A DNA stretch of 10,924 nt, taken from NCBI GenBank assembly GCA_021802685.1, contig JAJZRM010000058.1, positions 1 through 10,924 on the forward strand, in the 5' to 3' direction. This DNA is from Deltaproteobacteria bacterium (GTDB lineage: Bacteria; Desulfobacterota; Deferrimicrobia; Deferrimicrobiales; Deferrimicrobiaceae). A model generated the notes under the pieces. It was given only the letters and a program-made list of their open reading frames with translations. It had not been told where the DNA came from and made no database searches. How positions within the stretch are numbered: the first letter of the stretch is position 1; each line of letters starts with the position of its first letter. Below, one piece after another: positions 6,520 through 10,924 of this stretch. The position numbers and the translations under genes were made by a program.

Positions 6520-6552
6520 ACAGCGGAGGGGTACCCCTTCCGCTGTTTCTTC
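6520..6552 (+). terminator. Intrinsic terminator after the plus-strand genes
   Basis: ACAGCGGA (6520-6527) pairs with TCCGCTGT (6539-6546). The inner GGGG/CCCC (6528-6531, 6534-6537) extends the stem past one bulged T, and TTCTTC follows directly. It lies between convergent genes and should end plus-strand transcripts. The minus-strand side has no U-tract, so mcp transcripts probably end elsewhere. Confidence 0.72.
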
Positions 6553-6617
6553 AATATCTTCCTCCCGTAGGACGCACTCCCGCTACCCGGCCGACGTGAT
6601 CGTGCATCGCGGCGTTA
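6553..6617. other. Convergent intergenic space between the terminator and the mcp stop
   Basis: These 65 bases hold no gene. On the minus strand, just after the mcp stop, an imperfect inverted repeat (GCCG...CGGC, 6590-6613) could form a weak hairpin. No U-tract follows, so the mcp terminator is not identified. Confidence 0.3.
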
Positions 6618-8213
6618 TCAGATCCGGAACCAGCTCGTGGAATCGTTCAATTGGCCCGCCATGCGGGACAGGTCGGCGACCGTCACGCGGATCTGCTCGA
6701 TCGACGACTCGGTCTCCCGGGTGACGTTCGCGATCCCTTCCATGTTCGACGACATCTGCTCCGTCGCCGCCGACTGCTCCTCCGCCGCCACCGCGATCCG
6801 CTGGATCATGTCCGTGCTCACCGCCGACGCCGCGACGATCCGCTCCAGGGCCGACCTCGCCTCCTCCGCCAGAGCCACCCCCTTCTCCACCTCCACGATG
6901 CCGGTCTGCATCCCCGACACCGACCGCGCCGTCTCCTCCTGGATCTTCTCGATCATCGTCGCGATCTCCTTGGTCGCCTTCCCCGTCCGCTCCGCCAACT
7001 TGCGAACCTCGTCCGCCACCACCGCGAACCCACGACCCGACTCGCCCGCACGCGCCGCCTCGATCGCCGCGTTCAGCGCCAGCAAATTCGTCTGGTCCGC
7101 GATGTCGTTGATCGTGTTGATGATCGCCCCGATCTCCTTGCTCGCCTTCCCCAACTCGCCCACCGTCGTCGCCGCCTCCTTCACCGTCCCCGCGATCCCG
7201 TGCATCCCCGCCACGGTGTCCTCCACCTTCTTCCGGCCTTCCCCGGCGATCCGGCTCATGTCCTTCGACGAGTTCGACGCCTCGGACGCGTTCTTGGCCA
7301 CGTCCATCACCGTCTGCGAAACCTCCGTGATCGCCGCCGCCGCCTGCTCCGTCTGGCGGCTCTGCTCCTTCGCACCCTTCGACAGCGTCTCCGTCGTCGC
7401 CGACACCTCCTCGGAACTGCTCGCCAGCGTGTTCGTCATCCCCTTGATCTGACCGGCGATCCGCCGAAGGTCCTCCATCATCCGGTTGAACCCCTGCGCC
7501 ATGGTCCCCACCTCGTCCTCCGAGAGCACCGGGACGTCCTGCGTCAGGTCGCCCGTCGACGCCTTCCCCGTGACTTCGCTGACGACGGTGACCGACTTCG
7601 TGATCTTCCGGATCGTGATGCAGGCGAAACCCCACGCGCAACCGATCCCGAGGAGGGCCGCGGCGAGGAACATCAGCTGGGTCCTCTTCGCGGAGGCCGC
7701 GTCGCTCGCGAAATTATCCTTCATCGTCTTCAGCGTGACCTGCTCCATCCCCTGGAGGGCCGTGTAGAGCGGCACCTCGATGCCCTTGAACTCCGTGTCG
7801 ACGGAGACGGCGTCCTTGCCGGACAGGATCATGGCGATGAACTCGTCGCCCTTCTTTTCGTACGGCTCGACCTCCGCCGTCACCTTCCGGAGGATCTCCT
7901 TTTCCGCCTTGCCGCCGGAGACCTTTTCGAACGCCTTCATGGACGCCTTGAGCTTTTCGACCTGGGCCTTGTAATCCTTGACGTTGTCCTCGTCCATCCG
8001 GGTCATGTAATTCTTGGTGGCGACCACGGCCTTGCCCAGCGCGCCCTGCGCCTCCATCGCCGCGCTGTACTGCGCGACTTCCCGGCGGACGAGGGATTCG
8101 TACGACCCCAGGATCGAGCGGATGGAGTACACGGCGATCCCCGTGATGACCAGCATGACCGCCGAGATGATCCCGATCATGCCGTACATCTTTTTCGAAA
8201 GCGTCATCTTCAT
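6618..8213 (-). CDS. Methyl-accepting chemotaxis protein
   Basis: A 531-residue transmembrane chemoreceptor. Its N-terminal membrane helix (about 10-33) is followed by a periplasmic helical sensor of about 140 residues (34-177) that looks like a four-helix bundle. A second membrane helix (178-200, LMFLAAALLGIGCAWGFACI) and a HAMP linker (about 200-255, with GDLTQDVPVLSEDEVGTMA) come next, then the long cytoplasmic coiled coil. The CheA/CheW-contacting hairpin tip is clear: DQTNLLALNAAIEAARAGE (373-391), GRGFAVVADEVRKLAERT (393-410). The protein ends in STSWFRI without a CheR-tethering pentapeptide. ATG 8213 has AGGAGA nine bases upstream. It is last in the che operon, 34 bases after cheW, and probably a dedicated receptor for this CheW/CheB set. 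Ligand unknown. Confidence 0.96.
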   Translation of the reverse strand: MKMTLSKKMYGMIGIISAVMLVITGIAVYSIRSILGSYESLVRREVAQYSAAMEAQGALGKAVVATKNYMTRMDEDNVKDYKAQVEKLKASMKAFEKVSGGKAEKEILRKVTAEVEPYEKKGDEFIAMILSGKDAVSVDTEFKGIEVPLYTALQGMEQVTLKTMKDNFASDAASAKRTQLMFLAAALLGIGCAWGFACITIRKITKSVTVVSEVTGKASTGDLTQDVPVLSEDEVGTMAQGFNRMMEDLRRIAGQIKGMTNTLASSSEEVSATTETLSKGAKEQSRQTEQAAAAITEVSQTVMDVAKNASEASNSSKDMSRIAGEGRKKVEDTVAGMHGIAGTVKEAATTVGELGKASKEIGAIINTINDIADQTNLLALNAAIEAARAGESGRGFAVVADEVRKLAERTGKATKEIATMIEKIQEETARSVSGMQTGIVEVEKGVALAEEARSALERIVAASAVSTDMIQRIAVAAEEQSAATEQMSSNMEGIANVTRETESSIEQIRVTVADLSRMAGQLNDSTSWFRI

Positions 8214-8247
8214 GGTTGTTCGTCTCCTGACCTTTTTTGTATGCCGT

Positions 8248-8727
8248 TTATATGGCGGCGACCGCCTTCGCCATGTTCTCGCTGTCCCGGGCTCCCAGGA
8301 GCTTTTCGATGTCCAGGAGGATGAGCAGCCGGTCCTGCAGCTTGCCGACGCCCCGGATGTACTCGGACCCCGTGCCCGACGCCATGGGGGGGGGCGGCTC
8401 GATGATGTCGGAGGAGATCCGAAGCACCTCGGACACCGAATCGACGATCATCCCCGCCGACGTGCCGATGTCCACGACGACGATCTTGGTGCGCTCGTCC
8501 GCCTCCCTGGGAGGAAGATTGAACTTCTTCCGCAGGTTGATGACGGGGATGACCTTCCCCCGCAGGTTGATGACGCCCTCGATGCAGGAGGGGGCGTTCG
8601 GCACCTCCGTGATGTCCATCATCCGGTCGATCTCGTGGACCTTGAGGATGTCGACGCCGTACTCCTCCTCGCCCAGCCGGAACGTGACCAGCTGCTGGAT
8701 CCCTTGGGCCGCCGCGTTCGCTTCCAT
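8248..8727 (-). CDS. cheW: Chemotaxis coupling protein CheW
   Basis: A 159-residue CheW that bridges chemoreceptors and the CheA kinase. The SH3-like fold signature is visible: QLVTFRLGEEEYGVDILKVHEI (12-33), IEGVINLRGKVIPVINLRKKF (49-69), LPPREADERTKIVVVDIG (71-88), GMIVDSVSEVLRI (92-104) and YIRGVGKLQDRLLILLDIEKLL (123-144). GGAGG (8735-8739) precedes the ATG by seven bases. It lies between cheB (78-base gap) and mcp. The linker IEPPPPMASG is encoded over a run of nine C on the coding strand (8386-8394), so a slip there would remove about the last 45 residues. Confidence 0.96.
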   Translation of the reverse strand: MEANAAAQGIQQLVTFRLGEEEYGVDILKVHEIDRMMDITEVPNAPSCIEGVINLRGKVIPVINLRKKFNLPPREADERTKIVVVDIGTSAGMIVDSVSEVLRISSDIIEPPPPMASGTGSEYIRGVGKLQDRLLILLDIEKLLGARDSENMAKAVAAI

Positions 8728-8805
8728 GTCCTGACCTCCGTCGAAATCGCCGGATCGCTTCTTCCGGAACTTATCGGTGTTCCCGAAAGAACTCTTTAAC
8801 CGGGT
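8728..8805 (-). other. cheB-cheW spacer
   Basis: This 78-base spacer, read on the minus strand, holds a small CCGGA/TCCGG hairpin (8750-8767, eight-base loop) and the cheW ribosome site. There is no terminator tail, so cheB and cheW are likely cotranscribed. Confidence 0.4.
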
Positions 8806-9861
8806 TCACACCGCGTTGATGATCTCTCCCGCCACCTCGGAAAGCGGGACCACCTTGTCGGCCAGGCTGCCCTCGATGACCACCCGCGACATCCCGTAGA
8901 CGACGCACGTCTCCTCGTTCTGCGCGATGGTCCTCCCGCCGGTCGCCTTGATCGCCTTCATCCCCTTCTCGCCGTCGTTCCCCATCCCGGTGAGGATCAC
9001 CCCGAGAGCCCTCCCCGGGTAGACGTCGGCGACGGACGCCATCATCACGTCGGTGGAGGGGCGGTAGATGAGATCGGGCCGGTTCTCGTCGATGCTCACG
9101 ACGCATTCTCCGACCCGCCCCCGCCGGACGCTCAGGTGTCCCCGTCCGGGGGCCACGAGGACCACGCCCGCCTTCACGGGTTCGCCCTCCTCCGCCTCCT
9201 TCACCGTCACCCGGCTCAGTTCGTTCATCCGGTCCGCGAAGGGGCCGGTGAACGCCGGCGGCATGTGCTGGACGATGAGGATGGGGACGGGAAATTCCTT
9301 CGGGAGCTTCGGGATGACGTCCTGGAGCGCCTTGGGGCCCCCGGTCGAGGTCCCGATCGCGACGATGGCGAGACGCCTCTCCTTCCGGTACTCTTGAGAA
9401 CTTTCCGCCGCCGGTTTCGGTTGCGCCCGCGGGAGGCGCGCGGGCCGGGCCGTCAAGGGCATGCGCCGCCGCCCGATCTGCTTGACCTTCTCCAGGAGGA
9501 CCTCGCGGACCTGGAGGATGTTCACGGACAGGTCGGCCAGGTTCTTCGAAAGGAAGTCGACGGCCCCGATCTCGAGGGCCTCGAGGGTGGCCTTGGCCCC
9601 CTCCACCGTGAGGGAACTGACCATGATCACGGGCAGGGGAGCGGTCGCCATGATCCTCCGGAGGGCCTCGATCCCGTCCATCCGCGGCATCTCGATATCC
9701 ATCGTGACCAGGTCGGGCTTGAGCGAAACGACCTTCTCGAGCGCCTCGACTCCGTCCCGCGCGGTCCCCACGACCGCGATCCCGGGATCCGACGCGAGCA
9801 TCTTCCCGAGCGCGTTCCGCATGAACGCGGAATCGTCCACGATGAGCACCCGGATCGCCAT
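8806..9861 (-). CDS. cheB: Protein-glutamate methylesterase/glutaminase CheB
   Basis: A 351-residue two-domain response regulator that removes methyl groups from chemoreceptor glutamates for adaptation and deamidates some glutamines. The receiver domain (1-125) has Asp9/Asp10, phosphoacceptor Asp55 (TMDIEMPRMDG), Ser82/Ser83 and Lys106 (FLSKN). A basic, Pro/Arg-rich linker (130-160) leads to the esterase domain, with nucleophile Ser172 (AIGTSTGGPKAL), His199 (VQHMPPAFT) and Asp296 (TGMGNDGEKGM). All catalytic residues are intact. The ATG at 9861 is four bases past the stop of the upstream CheW-CheZ gene. Its only purine-rich site (AAGGAG) lies 16 bases away inside that gene, so translation is probably coupled. 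No cheR is in the window; one is expected elsewhere. Confidence 0.97.
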   Translation of the reverse strand: MAIRVLIVDDSAFMRNALGKMLASDPGIAVVGTARDGVEALEKVVSLKPDLVTMDIEMPRMDGIEALRRIMATAPLPVIMVSSLTVEGAKATLEALEIGAVDFLSKNLADLSVNILQVREVLLEKVKQIGRRRMPLTARPARLPRAQPKPAAESSQEYRKERRLAIVAIGTSTGGPKALQDVIPKLPKEFPVPILIVQHMPPAFTGPFADRMNELSRVTVKEAEEGEPVKAGVVLVAPGRGHLSVRRGRVGECVVSIDENRPDLIYRPSTDVMMASVADVYPGRALGVILTGMGNDGEKGMKAIKATGGRTIAQNEETCVVYGMSRVVIEGSLADKVVPLSEVAGEIINAV

Positions 9862-9865
9862 CTTT

Positions 9866-10924
9866 TCAGAACCCGAACTCCTTCAGGAGATCGTCCACGC
9901 CCGCCTGGGACACTTTTTCGCGCACCGCTTCGCTCTCTTTCGCCTCCATGTCGATCTTCAGGCCGAAGGCCGCCACCATCCCGACGAGCTCCTTTTCGAT
10001 TTCGCCGACGAGCTGGATGACCTTGTTGATCGTCTGTCCCGTGATGTCCTGGAACGACTGGGTCGTGATGATCTCGGTCAGGTCGTCCTCGAACCGGTTC
10101 TTGAAATCCTTCATGTATTTCACGGCGTCGTCCGGCCCCTGGAGCTTCCGGATCTGCGCGGAGAGCTCGTCCATCTGGAGGAGGTGCCGCTCGACGATCG
10201 CCATCGTCTTGTTGGCCGCCTCCTCGGTCTTCTGGACGCAGTACTGGAGCCGGTCGACGGCGCTCGGGACCTCGTGGGACACGAGGGAGGAGATCTTCGG
10301 GTCGATGGCCTCCTTGAAGCTTTTCAGGGAGTCGTGCAGCCGCCTCGTGACCTTGCCGACCTCCTTGAAGAGGCCGTCCGAGGGCGACTTGACGAGCCGC
10401 TCCACGGCGGCTTCCGCGGCCGGGTAATCCTTCGCCGCCATCGCCTCCATGAACATCACGACGCTTTCGAGGACCCGGGTGTCGGTGTCCTTCGATTCGA
10501 GCTTCCTGCTCAGGAACTCCTTGGCGTTGCGCAGCTCATGGACTTCGATGTCCCCCCCGATCGTCTGGACCTTCCGGACCACCTCGACGGTGTCCGCGTT
10601 CCGGGTTTCCCGCACCTCGACAACGTCGTCCGCCAGGACCTCGGGGTTCTCGCACGGAAGCAGCTTCCTCGGATCGAGGACGACGATGAGCCGGCCGTTG
10701 CACTTCGCCACCCCGACGAACTGGTCGCCGGCCCCGTTCAGGATCTTCTCCGGCGGGTCGATGGCGGACTCGTCGATGCCGATGACCCCCGTGATGCCGT
10801 CGACCAGGATCCCGTAGGCGGCCTTGCCGTTGATGAGCACGATGACCCGGTCGGCCTCGCCGGTCCCGTCCGCTTCGCCGTTGACCTTCACGACCTTCCT
10901 TGTGCTCACGATCGGGACCACAGA
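9866..10924 (-). CDS. CheW-CheZ fusion: coupling domain joined to CheY-P phosphatase, 5' end cut by window
   Basis: The frame is open to the window edge, so the N-terminus is missing; numbering here starts from the GTG at 10921. Residues 1-90 are the later part of a CheW domain: VVPIVSTRKVV, VIVLINGKAAYGILVDGITG (27-46), QFVGVAKCNGRLIVVLDPRKLL (67-88). An acidic linker follows. From about 145 the protein is CheZ-like: LFKEVGKVTRRLHDSL (184-199), IPSAVDRLQY-type VPSAVDRLQYCVQKTEEAA (218-236), then TTQSFQDITGQTINKVIQL (286-304). In that motif Asp292 and Gln296 match the E. coli catalytic pair Asp143/Gln147. It ends GVDDLLKEFGF (341-351), like the CheY-binding tail of CheZ. The product would dephosphorylate CheY-P while sitting at the receptor array through its CheW half. 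It precedes cheB by four bases. Confidence 0.9.
   Translation of the reverse strand, partial: SVVPIVSTRKVVKVNGEADGTGEADRVIVLINGKAAYGILVDGITGVIGIDESAIDPPEKILNGAGDQFVGVAKCNGRLIVVLDPRKLLPCENPEVLADDVVEVRETRNADTVEVVRKVQTIGGDIEVHELRNAKEFLSRKLESKDTDTRVLESVVMFMEAMAAKDYPAAEAAVERLVKSPSDGLFKEVGKVTRRLHDSLKSFKEAIDPKISSLVSHEVPSAVDRLQYCVQKTEEAANKTMAIVERHLLQMDELSAQIRKLQGPDDAVKYMKDFKNRFEDDLTEIITTQSFQDITGQTINKVIQLVGEIEKELVGMVAAFGLKIDMEAKESEAVREKVSQAGVDDLLKEFGF

Noticed and set aside
6454..6552. Cys-codon leader peptide with attenuator for a cysteine-responsive operon
   Set aside because: The layout of short Cys-rich frame plus terminator fits attenuation, but the next gene is on the opposite strand and no alternative antiterminator pairing was evident.
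6651..8324. Plus-strand open frame of 557 codons opposite mcp
   Set aside because: It encodes runs of Arg/His/Leu with no domain. The opposite strand carries an intact chemoreceptor.
9136..10020. Plus-strand frame of 294 codons opposite cheB
   Set aside because: It is antisense to the catalytic domain of CheB, with low-complexity Arg/Pro/Gly composition and no ribosome site.
1..10924. CRISPR arrays, tRNA genes, insertion sequences
   Set aside because: No spaced direct repeats, cloverleaf with T-loop consensus, transposase or terminal inverted repeats were seen by eye.

Overview
The window is 10.9 kb of GC-rich, densely coded bacterial DNA. Much of it looks roughly two-thirds G+C, with a clear drop near 5.1-5.6 kb. 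Gene content suggests a Gram-negative, motile bacterium with a Tat export system. It may be a Desulfobacterota-type (former Deltaproteobacteria) lineage, but that placement is an impression from gene style, not a measurement. I see no tRNA, rRNA, CRISPR array or insertion sequence.

Left part (1-3514, plus strand): a tightly packed thiamine operon. It holds the end of a HypE/PurM-like protein, then tenA (thiaminase II), thiE (thiamine-phosphate synthase), thiL (thiamine-monophosphate kinase, TTG start) and thiD (HMP/HMP-P kinase). Gaps are 4-18 bases and each gene has a good ribosome-binding site. Together TenA, ThiD, ThiE and ThiL turn salvaged aminopyrimidine plus thiazole phosphate into thiamine diphosphate.

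Middle (3515-6617, plus strand): a Tat-exported acetamidase/formamidase-family protein comes after a 111-base gap. A strong GC-rich hairpin follows, then a lower-GC gene for a CpXC zinc-binding protein. That gene overlaps by four bases a secreted ankyrin-repeat protein. Next is a very small cysteine-rich reading frame (MCNCKTCGCGGKK) with a near-consensus ribosome-binding site and its own downstream intrinsic terminator. No automated gene caller would report a frame this short.

Right part (6618-10924, minus strand, read leftwards): a chemotaxis operon in the order cheW-cheZ fusion (runs off the right end), cheB, cheW, mcp. It converges on the plus-strand genes at the terminator. CheA, CheY and CheR are not in the window and presumably lie upstream of the operon, beyond the right edge.

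The items most worth a second look are the 13-residue Cys-rich microprotein, the CheW-CheZ fusion, the Tat-exported formamidase next to a thiamine-salvage operon, and the translationally coupled CpXC-ankyrin pair in a low-GC patch.
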